The translations under genes and the position numbers were made by a program. The notes under the pieces were generated by a model. That model did not search any database. It saw nothing but the letters and a program-made list of their open reading frames with translations, and had not been told where the DNA came from. From Alphaproteobacteria bacterium (lineage in GTDB: Bacteria > Pseudomonadota > Alphaproteobacteria > RF32 > UBA3637), in contig JAGBRF010000147.1 in assembly GCA_017632555.1 (NCBI GenBank), forward strand, positions 1 through 5,438: a stretch of DNA of 5,438 nt, written 5' to 3'. Below are positions 1 through 5,438 of this stretch, piece after piece; the stretch's first letter is position 1, and each line of letters begins with the position of its first letter.

Positions 1-107
1 AAGCTATTATTGATTTGTTACAGCAATCTGACAAAAAAGTCGTTGTTCAAAAGGAAAACAACATTCAACACATTATGCAGAGAGCAACCGCTTTGGTAAG
101 ATGCTAA
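1..107 (+). CDS. 3' end of an unidentified gene (C-terminal about 34 residues)
   Basis: Reading from base 3, the frame is open to a TAA at 105-107 and encodes a short, polar, probably helical tail ending in ATALVRC. The start lies outside the window. I do not recognise the family and give no function. A second open frame (from base 1, stop TAA at 97-99) overlaps it. I prefer the base-3 frame because its residue mix (Q, K, E, N, with spaced hydrophobics) looks more like a real protein end, and because it stops 19 bp before the next gene's start. That spacing suggests co-transcription with the gene at 127. No terminator hairpin is visible between the two. Confidence 0.5.
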   Translation, partial: AIIDLLQQSDKKVVVQKENNIQHIMQRATALVRC

Positions 108-114
108 CTAACAG

Positions 115-121
115 AAAGGAG
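115..121 (+). promoter_or_regulatory. Ribosome-binding site for the 514-aa HAD-domain gene
   Basis: AAAGGAG ends five bases before the ATG at 127 and matches the anti-Shine-Dalgarno sequence well. It fixes this ATG as the start. No separate promoter is evident in the 19-bp gap, so transcription probably comes from upstream of the window. Confidence 0.75.
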
Positions 122-126
122 TTATC

Positions 127-1671
127 ATGGGACTTTTTAAAAACATAGCAAATCTTTTCAGATCTGAACCGGAGGAATTTGACAGCCCGTTTTCTGCATT
201 GATAGATGATGCAGACAGAGAAAAATTGGACCGATTAAATGAAATACAAAGACATTACGCTACCAGTCCGTTTGTTGCTTTGTTAGATGATAAAACATTG
301 GATAAACTATACCGCATGAAAGATCGTTATACCGATCCTATGGCCGCATTAAACGCTGACGACACAGAAATATCAATTGACCGCGTCAAAGAAAAATTAG
401 CATCTGAATTACAAAAATTTCATAATGTATGCAATGGTGCCGGAACACCAAGTTCAACCCCGAAAGGATTGAGTTTTATCACGGACGAAATTGAAGATTA
501 TGAAAAGAAAAAATATACTTTTGCTCAAAATCTTTTCGAAAAAAGTTATCCGGAAATGGTTGAGGATGTTTTTGAAATCATTGATAAATATCCGAAAATA
601 CCTTACGCCGATGATAAAAAATATTTTTCAAGATTCCGTCATGACGGCAACCCGTTAGGCGTGATAAAAGATTATGCTTCCTATGCGGATGAATTGAAAG
701 AGTGCGGTTTTAATAAAGCCAAATGGGAAAAACGGTATGGCAAATACAAAAAAAATTCTTTATTGGATAATCCTCAAACCGTTCCTTTGGCAGAAGTCTT
801 TGCAACATTCTTGGCACGCAAAGCCGTTGAATTGCAAGATTTAGGATCTATCCGTGATTGCGTAAGGGCTTATGCTCATTACAACGCAAATCGTATTATA
901 GAAGACGGTTTTAACACGCCGGTTATTGTTCCGATGGCGTTCAAAGACCCGCATTTTAAATCTTTGTTACAAAAAAGCGGCGAAACAGACACTTTACCGC
1001 TTTTGGAATCCGACACAATACGTAATTGGTTATTGAATGAAAAAAGTGCGAAAAAATCTTTTGATGTACCGCCTTTGTTACAAGAAGATTGGGAAAAAAT
1101 CTTTGAAAAATGGGATTTTCCGGAAATTAAAAATGCCGTTCGTGGCGTGGACAGTGAAGCTTCCATTGAACAAATGGAACAATTTAAAGCTTCATCAAAA
1201 GCAAATGCCGTTGGAAAAGCAGATGGTATCTTTGTTGACGTTGATGACACTTTATTTCATTTTGGCCGATATTTTGCAAAAAGCTTGTATGACAGTTTGC
1301 TTTCCATAAAAGATGAAGAAAAAATAACCATTTTCACCGGTGGTGATATCGATAATGTAAAACAACGTTTGCAAAAAGCCGGCGTTGATCCGAATACTTT
1401 CCCGATTGAAAGCAAAGAAAAATATCGTAATCACTTATTCACGGGCTATATTATCGATGACATCAAACCGGAACATCAAGCTTTTTGGATGGAAGACGAT
1501 GATAAATACATCAATGCAAATTCCGGTGATGTCAACTTCTTCGAAAAAGCGGTTAAAAAACATTTGGCAGACAAAAGCAAACCGCTTGATGTCGCTCTTG
1601 CCGAAACAAGGAAAGAAGCAAACAAAAAGGACTTTTTAATCGAAGAGATGTTAAACGAAAAAAGTCGATAA
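127..1671 (+). CDS. Unknown 514-aa protein with C-terminal HAD-like phosphatase domain and N-terminal short repeats
   Basis: The last third reads as a haloacid dehalogenase (HAD) superfamily domain. Motif I is D371-V-D373-D374-T375 (nucleophile D371, acid/base D373). Motif II is T404 in IFTGGD, the motif III lysine is K430 or K432, and motif IV is D444-D445 in IIDDIKP. Only about 33 residues separate motifs I and II and about 40 separate II and IV, so there is no room for a large cap. The catalytic set is complete, so a Mg-dependent phosphatase or related activity is plausible. The substrate cannot be read from the sequence. Residues 20-76 hold two full copies and a partial third of a short repeat (SPFxALxDD...LDxL...Y). 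Residues about 90-360 are charged, probably helical, and not recognised. The extreme N-terminus (MGLFKNIANLF) looks like a short amphipathic helix. There is no signal peptide or membrane span, so it is probably cytoplasmic. The gene ends at a strong terminator and converges with the gtrA-like gene. Confidence 0.85.
   Translation: MGLFKNIANLFRSEPEEFDSPFSALIDDADREKLDRLNEIQRHYATSPFVALLDDKTLDKLYRMKDRYTDPMAALNADDTEISIDRVKEKLASELQKFHNVCNGAGTPSSTPKGLSFITDEIEDYEKKKYTFAQNLFEKSYPEMVEDVFEIIDKYPKIPYADDKKYFSRFRHDGNPLGVIKDYASYADELKECGFNKAKWEKRYGKYKKNSLLDNPQTVPLAEVFATFLARKAVELQDLGSIRDCVRAYAHYNANRIIEDGFNTPVIVPMAFKDPHFKSLLQKSGETDTLPLLESDTIRNWLLNEKSAKKSFDVPPLLQEDWEKIFEKWDFPEIKNAVRGVDSEASIEQMEQFKASSKANAVGKADGIFVDVDDTLFHFGRYFAKSLYDSLLSIKDEEKITIFTGGDIDNVKQRLQKAGVDPNTFPIESKEKYRNHLFTGYIIDDIKPEHQAFWMEDDDKYINANSGDVNFFEKAVKKHLADKSKPLDVALAETRKEANKKDFLIEEMLNEKSR
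184..357 (+). repeat. Degenerate protein-level tandem repeat (SPFxALxDD) in the HAD-domain protein
   Basis: Residues 20-46, 47-69 and 70-76 onward begin SPFSALIDD, SPFVALLDD and DPMAALNADD. The first two each continue into a helix with the pattern LDRLNEIQRHY or LDKLYRMKDRY. The unit length is 23-27 residues. The DNA copies have diverged, so this is an old internal duplication and not a recent slippage array. It could be a small docking or oligomerisation element, but its role is unknown. Confidence 0.6.
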
Positions 1672-1676
1672 AAATT

Positions 1677-1711
1677 TAAAAATCTTTCTGTATCACGCAG
1701 AAAGATTTTTA
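1677..1711. terminator. Bidirectional intrinsic terminator between convergent genes
   Basis: A perfect 13-bp inverted repeat, AAAAATCTTTCTG (1678-1690) and CAGAAAGATTTTT (1698-1710), flanks a 7-nt loop. One further T-A pair (1677/1711) extends the stem. On the plus strand the stem is followed by five Ts (1712-1716), and on the minus strand by AA then TTTTT-like sequence. It can therefore end both the HAD-domain gene (stop at 1669-1671) and the minus-strand gtrA-like gene. The gtrA-like stop codon (complement of 1693-1695) lies in the loop, and the right arm encodes the last residues of that protein. Confidence 0.85.
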
Positions 1712-2148
1712 TTTTTGAACGAATAATATTTATGCAACAAAAAAGTTGTTATCGTTGCAAAAATCAAATACACAGCTTGCGCTGACCACAAAGGCCAACC
1801 GAAATACATCAACGTGCTTATTATCGGGGCGTTCGTGGCATAAATAAAAAAGTAAACTTGCAAAGCGCGTACGTATTCTTTTTGCCAACGTCCGTGACTT
1901 TGAAAAACATAATATCGCATTGTGACAAAGGACAAATTGACCGTTATTGCATATTGAATAATTAAAGCAATATTGGCAATAATCTTTTTATCATACGGCA
2001 AATATTCCCCGAAAAGATAATTCAATACGTTCAACAATAAATATGCAAAAACCGTATTGAATCCGCCGACCAAAACAAATCGGGTCTTTTCAGGAATTTT
2101 AAACCATATTTTTTCAGCCCATAAATAAAGTTTTTTAATTGTATTCAT
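1693..2148 (-). CDS. GtrA-family small membrane protein
   Basis: This is a 151-aa protein with four predicted membrane helices at about residues 23-46, 56-77, 93-115 and 119-138. The family signs are a polar N-terminus leading into RFVLVGGFNTVFAYLL, the RYYVF stretch after helix 2 (78-82), and HKYYSF after helix 4 (139-144). GtrA-like proteins act in the inner membrane in cell-surface polysaccharide synthesis, and some are proposed to flip undecaprenyl-phosphate-linked sugars. The length is typical. No glycosyltransferase gene (such as a GtrB partner) is next to it, so the substrate cannot be inferred here. The ATG (complement of 2146-2148) is preceded by AAAGGGA about 8 bases upstream. It is transcribed away from anmK and towards the HAD-domain gene, and its stop lies in the shared terminator. 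Confidence 0.88.
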   Translation of the reverse strand: MNTIKKLYLWAEKIWFKIPEKTRFVLVGGFNTVFAYLLLNVLNYLFGEYLPYDKKIIANIALIIQYAITVNLSFVTMRYYVFQSHGRWQKEYVRALQVYFFIYATNAPIISTLMYFGWPLWSAQAVYLIFATITTFLLHKYYSFKNKNLSA

Positions 2149-2169
2149 AATGAATTCCCTTTTTTGTAT

Positions 2170-2198
2170 TTCGTATCACAATTAAAATTGTTTGTCCA
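2170..2198 (-). promoter_or_regulatory. Possible promoter of the gtrA-like gene
   Basis: On the minus strand TGGACA (complement of 2193-2198) matches the -35 consensus at five of six bases. It is separated by 17 bp from TACGAA (complement of 2170-2175), which matches the -10 consensus at only three of six. The position, about 20 bases upstream of the start codon, is suitable. The weak -10 keeps confidence low. Confidence 0.35.
2178..2191. promoter_or_regulatory. Small palindrome in the divergent intergenic region (possible operator)
   Basis: ACAATT-AA-AATTGT is a perfect inverted repeat with 6-bp arms. It lies in the -35/-10 spacer of the possible gtrA-like promoter and just upstream of the anmK promoter. 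A regulator dimer could bind here and affect either gene. The arms are AT-rich, so chance occurrence in such DNA is also likely. Confidence 0.3.
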
Positions 2199-2210
2199 GC
2201 CAAATAAAAC

Positions 2211-2238
2211 TTGCTCATTATAAAAAAAGGGTTATAAT
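2211..2238 (+). promoter_or_regulatory. Probable sigma-70-type promoter of the anmK-ampD operon
   Basis: A perfect TATAAT -10 box (2233-2238) lies 16 bp downstream of TTGCTC (2211-2216), a moderate -35 match. Transcription would start near 2245 and give a leader of about 28 nt with AAAGGAG at 2259-2265. This placement argues against the upstream in-frame TTG at 2192 as the anmK start, because it would precede the transcript start. Confidence 0.65.
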
Positions 2239-2272
2239 GTTCTTATTCAACACAAACAAAAGGAGAAACTAC

Positions 2273-3535
2273 ATGACAAAATATCGCATTATCGGAAACA
2301 TGACAGGCAATTCAATGGACGCTATCGATTTGGTATTGACCGAATTTGACGGCGATAAAATGACAGATATTTGCTCTTTTTCCCAACCTTACACAAAGAA
2401 AATGCAAGAAAAAATGGAATCCTTGCGCGCCAAAGTCGGCAATAAGACAAAAAAAGAAATTTTGGCTTTGCCGGAATTCAAATCTATTCACGATGAATAT
2501 ATCAATCAAGTTGCCAAATGCGTGAACGATATGTGCAAAAAATACAAGTTGGATAAAAAATCCATAGACGCAATCGGTTTTCATGGTAAAACATTGGATC
2601 ACAATCCCCCTTCCCGCGCCAAAGTGGAAAAAACAAAACCATACACTTTACAAATCGGTTCGGGGAAAATGTTGGCCGACTTGACGGGCATTAAAGTTGC
2701 TTATGATTTTCGTTCTGCGCCTTTAATGGCGGGTTTTGACGGCGCGCCGTTGGTACCGCCACACAATGCCCACATTGCCGCAACGGAAGGTGACGGTTGC
2801 TATTACAACGGCGGAAACACGTCCAATTTTGCGTGGATTGTTGACGGTGTTGCCATGCTTGGTGCTGATGCCGGTCCGTTTAACGAATACATAGACAATT
2901 TTATCCGCAACAATACACCGGACAGTTATGATGTTGACGGCAAATATGGTAAAAAAGGCAAATTGAATAAAGACTTTTTGCAAAAATTATTTGATATCGG
3001 ACGTGATTATTACGAACGGGCTTTACCGAAATCGGGCGACCCGCAGTATTATCATAAAGACAAAGTATTTGAAACAATCAAATCCAAAAAATTATCAATC
3101 AATGATGCCGTTCATACAATGGAATACTTTGCGGCTTACATTGCCGTTCAAGCATTGACATTGACGGATAAAAAAATCAAATTACCGCCTGCAATTATTT
3201 TGTTCGGCGGTGGTTGGAAAAATCCCGTTGTCAGAGAAAGCTTTGACGCTTTAATGTCTGGAAAAGGTTACGTTTTACCGGAACATAAATCCGCTTTTGA
3301 TACTTTCTTAAAACGTTTCAAATCAACGCCGACAGTTAAATATTCCAACTTTGGCGAAATGATGGAAGCTCGGTTGTTTGCGGATTTGGCACGCTATAAA
3401 TTGGACGAAAAAGCTTGGGAAATTCCCGAAATTGTCAAAGCGAAAAAGAAAATCATTTGTGGTGTCGTTGCCAAACCGAATGCCAGACGCAAATCATATG
3501 ATGATATGGTCAATTTGGCGGCAAAAGGTTGGTAA
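2273..3535 (+). CDS. anmK: Anhydro-N-acetylmuramic acid kinase (divergent, 420 aa)
   Basis: AnmK cleaves the 1,6-anhydro ring of anhydro-MurNAc and phosphorylates it with ATP to MurNAc-6-phosphate in cytoplasmic cell-wall recycling. The family signs appear in order: GNMTGNSMDAID (8-19, the usual GxMSGTSxDGID phosphate loop), HGKTLDHNP (104-112), TLQIGSG, DFRSAPLMAGFDGAPLVP (145-162), NGGNTSN (usual NxGGxAN), GADAGPFNEYID (197-208, usual DTGPGN), and FGGGWKNP (311-318). Near the C-terminus, EMMEARLFADLA matches the usual DxxEAxAFAxLA. The protein is about 50 residues longer than the E. coli enzyme, which has about 370. The ATG at 2273 is chosen for the AAAGGAG at 2259-2265 and because residue 4 begins the conserved strand. 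The frame stays open upstream to a TTG at 2192, but this precedes the promoter. The ampD-like gene follows after 41 bp. Several motif positions differ from the usual consensus (N13 for Thr, A200 for Thr), so it is a divergent member. Confidence 0.9.
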   Translation: MTKYRIIGNMTGNSMDAIDLVLTEFDGDKMTDICSFSQPYTKKMQEKMESLRAKVGNKTKKEILALPEFKSIHDEYINQVAKCVNDMCKKYKLDKKSIDAIGFHGKTLDHNPPSRAKVEKTKPYTLQIGSGKMLADLTGIKVAYDFRSAPLMAGFDGAPLVPPHNAHIAATEGDGCYYNGGNTSNFAWIVDGVAMLGADAGPFNEYIDNFIRNNTPDSYDVDGKYGKKGKLNKDFLQKLFDIGRDYYERALPKSGDPQYYHKDKVFETIKSKKLSINDAVHTMEYFAAYIAVQALTLTDKKIKLPPAIILFGGGWKNPVVRESFDALMSGKGYVLPEHKSAFDTFLKRFKSTPTVKYSNFGEMMEARLFADLARYKLDEKAWEIPEIVKAKKKIICGVVAKPNARRKSYDDMVNLAAKGW

Positions 3536-3562
3536 GGTGAAATAGCAACAAGGAAATTATTG

Positions 3563-3568
3563 AAAGGA
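3563..3568 (+). promoter_or_regulatory. Ribosome-binding site of the ampD-like gene
   Basis: AAAGGA ends 8 bases before the ATG at 3577. The 41-bp gap after the anmK stop holds no hairpin or clear promoter, which supports co-transcription of the two genes. Confidence 0.65.
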
Positions 3569-3576
3569 AAAACCAG

Positions 3577-4131
3577 ATGAAACTGAATTTGGTTGCGGCC
3601 CCCAGCCCCGACTTTGAAGACAGAAAAGACACCGTTCAATTTATTATCATTCATGCGACGGGTTGCCAAACATTAGGGGAAACCTTTGATTGTTTGGCCA
3701 GACGGCACGTCAGCGCCCATTATGTGATTGACAGGGACGGCACCGTTTACGGATTAGTCGATCCCGATAAACGTGCTTTTCATGCCGGCGTATCGGATTG
3801 GGAAGGATATTGCGAACGAACAGGCTTTAAAGGATTAAATGATGCCAGCATCGGTATAGAATTACAGTGTCCGCCCAAAGAAACTTTGGAAAGCGGAGAA
3901 GTTTGCAAATTCGACAACTTTTCCAACGACCAAATCGCCGCTTGTATAGAGCTTTGCAAACGTTTAATGCGCATTTATAACGTTAAACCGGAACATATTT
4001 TACGCCACAGCGATGTTGCACCGAACAGAAAATACGATCCGGGCGAAACTTTCCCATGGAATATCTTCAAAAAAAAGTTGGAAAACGCGCAAAAAAAAGC
4101 TTGCATAAACGCAAATGATATGGTACGATAA
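3577..4131 (+). CDS. ampD: N-acetylmuramoyl-L-alanine amidase, AmpD-like (Amidase_2 fold)
   Basis: This 184-aa zinc amidase belongs to the AmpD/PGRP-like family. AmpD cuts the bond between anhydro-MurNAc (or MurNAc) and L-alanine of recycled muropeptides in the cytoplasm. Likely zinc ligands are H26 (in FIIIHATG), H144 (in ILRHSDVAP) and D154 (in KYDPGE). Likely catalytic residues are E95 (in SIGIEL) and K152, in the same order and context as E. coli AmpD H34, E116, H154, K162 and D164. Other family marks are SAHYVIDRDGTVYGLV (46-61) and the AFHAG motif (67-71). There is no signal peptide or lipobox, which favours a cytoplasmic AmpD role over a periplasmic AmiD type. The length is close to that of E. 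coli AmpD. It lies 41 bp after anmK, whose enzyme uses its sugar product. A more general amidase of the same fold remains possible. Confidence 0.88.
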   Translation: MKLNLVAAPSPDFEDRKDTVQFIIIHATGCQTLGETFDCLARRHVSAHYVIDRDGTVYGLVDPDKRAFHAGVSDWEGYCERTGFKGLNDASIGIELQCPPKETLESGEVCKFDNFSNDQIAACIELCKRLMRIYNVKPEHILRHSDVAPNRKYDPGETFPWNIFKKKLENAQKKACINANDMVR

Positions 4132-4147
4132 ATAATAGGTTATAAGG

Positions 4148-4171
4148 TTGCAAATACTTTGTTTTTTGCAA
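4148..4171. other. Weak hairpin between the ampD-like and AAA+ genes
   Basis: TTGCAAA (4148-4154) and TTTGCAA (4165-4171) form a 7-bp inverted repeat around a 10-nt loop. No U-tract follows the right arm (GGGTTTAAA comes next), so it is not a good intrinsic terminator. TATAAG at 4141-4146 resembles a -10 box but lacks a -35 at proper spacing. Whether the AAA+ gene has its own promoter is unresolved. Confidence 0.25.
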
Positions 4172-4185
4172 GGGTTTAAAAATAT

Positions 4186-4190
4186 GGAGG
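4186..4190 (+). promoter_or_regulatory. Ribosome-binding site of the AAA+ gene
   Basis: GGAGG lies 7 bases before the ATG at 4198. It decides the start and is the best Shine-Dalgarno match in the window. Confidence 0.75.
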
Positions 4191-4197
4191 AAAAATA

Positions 4198-5438
4198 ATG
4201 GCAAGCAAGCCTGTTCTTGTAGATGATGATGAAGAACTTTCACCGGATGAACAAATCGAAGATTGTGTTAAATACGGAGAAAACTTTATGTTGTTCGGCC
4301 TTAGTGGCACGGGTAAATCTCAACGTGTAAAACAAGTTGATCCGGATTTGACTTCTCTTACACTTGTCAGCAATATGTTGCCGGAACAAGTTATCGGAAA
4401 AATGATTTTCCCGGAAGGTTTTAAGGAAGAATCATTAGACGATCCTAAATGGTTCAAAGAATATTTCAGCGAAGAATCCGGCAGACGTCCGCCTAATTGG
4501 TATTTACAAACAGAAGGTGTGTATAATGTCGGCGCACGTTGGGTTGCTCCGGAATGGTATAATAAACTTGTGGAAAAATGTGCTAAAGAGCCCGATAAAA
4601 AACACGTTTTGTTCATCGATGAAGTGACAAACGCCGGACCGCACACGCAATCATTGATTTATCACATTGTTTTGGATCATTCTATTGCGCCAAACCAAGG
4701 TAAATTGCCGCCTAACTGTGTTGTTGCTCTTGCCGGTAACAATAAAAGCGAAACATCCGCTTCTCGTGGATTGCCTGCTCCTTTGTTCAGACGTCTTTCC
4801 AAAATTTACATTGAAACGGATATGTCCACAACAAAAGGTAAAGAAAATTTCAAAGATTGGATTAAATGGGGTTCTGAAAAAGAAACCGGACCAAAAAACA
4901 GAAAAGAAACCGAAAGCGGAAAACATGATGGTGAAATAATCGATCCGGAAAGAACTCGTCTTCATCCGTTGGTTCTTAATTTTGTGGCTTCAAGAGCTGA
5001 AAAATTGTTCTATACACCATGGGATGAAAACAAAGAAGATAAATATGCGCTTGACCCTCGTATTTGGGAAAAGGTATCCGATACCATGGAAAATGTATTT
5101 CTCGCATCAATCTCGGATGTCGGAGAGGAAAGGGATATCCATCCCAAGGACAAAAAAACGGCAGGACATCGTCTGGCCCTGCTGGCAAGAAAACATGTAT
5201 ACGATGAAAACATACTGGCTGACGCGCCGCGAGCGGAAAAAGCCGAGGCACAGAATGGCCAGATCCGTATTGCCTTCAAAAACAGCGGAAACGCACTGTA
5301 CTTGAGCGGGGATCCGATCAGCGCACTGACGCTTAAATACCGGGGCACTTCCGTTGATTATACAGCTTCAGTAAGTGGCAGCCAGCTGCTTATCAGCATC
5401 GAGAGAGACATAAAAGGGCTTATTTCTGTGGAATTTGC
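4198..5438 (+). CDS. MoxR-like AAA+ ATPase, 3' part replaced at about 5095; frame stays open to the window end
   Basis: Codons 1 to about 299 encode an AAA+ ATPase of the MoxR-like (AAA_5) type. These usually act as chaperone-like motors, often with a von Willebrand A-domain partner. Walker A is GLSGTGKS (34-41), Walker B is LFIDE (138-142), and sensor 1 is N181 in ALAGNN. A likely arginine finger is R198 or R199 in LPAPLFRRL, and the lid has the DPRIW sensor-2 region (R288). A section of about 100 residues separates the two Walker motifs, longer than usual, with an aromatic- and charge-rich insert at about 75-125. From about codon 300 the sequence is no longer AAA-like and reads as the C-terminal part of a sialate O-acetylesterase (listed separately). 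The AAA+ protein has therefore lost the end of its lid and its C-terminus. It may be complete in the true genome. No partner gene is seen. Confidence 0.8.
   Translation, partial: MASKPVLVDDDEELSPDEQIEDCVKYGENFMLFGLSGTGKSQRVKQVDPDLTSLTLVSNMLPEQVIGKMIFPEGFKEESLDDPKWFKEYFSEESGRRPPNWYLQTEGVYNVGARWVAPEWYNKLVEKCAKEPDKKHVLFIDEVTNAGPHTQSLIYHIVLDHSIAPNQGKLPPNCVVALAGNNKSETSASRGLPAPLFRRLSKIYIETDMSTTKGKENFKDWIKWGSEKETGPKNRKETESGKHDGEIIDPERTRLHPLVLNFVASRAEKLFYTPWDENKEDKYALDPRIWEKVSDTMENVFLASISDVGEERDIHPKDKKTAGHRLALLARKHVYDENILADAPRAEKAEAQNGQIRIAFKNSGNALYLSGDPISALTLKYRGTSVDYTASVSGSQLLISIERDIKGLISVEF
5085..5105. other. Probable chimeric junction between two unrelated DNAs
   Basis: Within these bases the in-frame protein changes from the AAA+ lid (WEKVSDTM, 290-297) to esterase-like sequence (VFLASISDVGEE, 300-311). 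GC in 60-base blocks is 35% (4981-5040) and 38% (5041-5100). It then rises to 48%, 58% and 53% in the blocks 5161-5340. Leucine is never CTG in the AAA+ part but is mostly CTG after the join. No target-site duplication, inverted repeat or mobile element is seen. Confidence 0.7.
5095..5438 (+). CDS. C-terminal fragment of a sialate O-acetylesterase (lacks its N-terminus; runs off the window)
   Basis: The block from codon 300 contains SDVGEERDIHPKDKKTAGHR (306-325), followed by LALLARKHVY. This resembles the end of the SGNH-type catalytic domain of sialate 9-O-acetylesterases, where the conserved IHP holds the catalytic histidine (H315 here). A beta-rich section follows (IAFKNSGNALYLSG, LTLKYRGTSVDYTASV), typical of the family's C-terminal domain. 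Such enzymes remove O-acetyl groups from sialic acids or related glycans and are common in gut bacteria. The block with the nucleophilic serine is absent, so the fragment alone cannot be active. Its higher GC and CTG-rich codon use do not match the rest of the window and suggest another organism, perhaps a gut Firmicute. Its true start is not in this window. Confidence 0.7.

Noticed and set aside
1..99. Frame-1 open frame at the left edge as the true upstream gene
   Set aside because: Its predicted peptide is rich in Cys, Arg and Thr in a pattern typical of an off-frame read. The base-3 frame has a more natural composition, though the choice is not certain.
879..1250. Minus-strand 123-aa open frame inside the HAD-domain gene
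   Set aside because: It lies wholly opposite a gene with clear motifs, has no ribosome-binding site of note and is rich in Ser and Phe as expected of an antisense shadow.
2192..2272. TTG at 2192 as an earlier start for anmK
   Set aside because: It precedes the TATAAT box at 2233-2238 and has no ribosome-binding site, and the added residues do not resemble the family. The ATG at 2273 has AAAGGAG at good spacing.
4148..4171. Hairpin as an intrinsic terminator after the ampD-like gene
   Set aside because: The stem is only 7 bp, AT-rich, and has no following U-tract.
4982..5305. Plus-strand 107-aa open frame overlapping the junction
   Set aside because: It is a shifted frame of the AAA+/esterase reading frame, its composition is rich in Arg, Lys and Trp, and it shows no family motif.
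5010..5348. Minus-strand 112-aa open frame over the junction
   Set aside because: It is antisense to a frame with recognisable esterase motifs and is itself Ser- and Phe-rich with no motif.

Overview
The window looks like an AT-rich, Gram-negative chromosome or metagenomic contig. Its codon use strongly favours AAA, GAA, TTG, TTA and CTT. An anhydro-MurNAc kinase gene sits next to an AmpD-type amidase gene, which means peptidoglycan recycling of the Gram-negative type. Low GC, AAAGGAG ribosome-binding sites and protein style fit an uncultured low-GC proteobacterium, possibly a gut alphaproteobacterium. That taxonomic placement is inference from style, not a database match.

Layout from left to right. 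The 3' tail of an unidentified gene (1-107) is followed after 19 bp by a 514-aa protein (127-1671). That protein has short N-terminal repeats, a long middle region I do not recognise, and a C-terminal capless HAD-type phosphatase-like domain. It converges on a GtrA-family four-helix membrane protein on the minus strand (2148-1693). The two share a bidirectional hairpin terminator that lies partly inside the gtrA-like coding end. A 124-bp divergent intergenic region (2149-2272) carries a good promoter for the next plus-strand genes, a weaker one for the gtrA-like gene, and a small palindrome.

The plus-strand pair anmK (2273-3535) and ampD-like (3577-4131) forms a probable muropeptide-recycling operon. 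The amidase would free 1,6-anhydro-MurNAc from its peptide, and AnmK would open and phosphorylate it to MurNAc-6-phosphate. A MoxR-like AAA+ ATPase gene starts at 4198 with a strong Shine-Dalgarno sequence.

The main surprise is at about 5085-5105. The AAA+ reading frame runs without a stop into about 110 codons that look like the C-terminal part of a sialate O-acetylesterase. GC (about 36% to about 53% in sampled 60-base blocks) and leucine codon choice (no CTG before, mostly CTG after) change at the same place. The AAA+ protein appears to lose its C-terminus there, and the esterase lacks its N-terminal catalytic part. The simplest reading is a join between DNA from two organisms, probably an assembly chimera. 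A real recombination or fusion is less likely but possible. I see no CRISPR array, tRNA, rRNA or insertion sequence.
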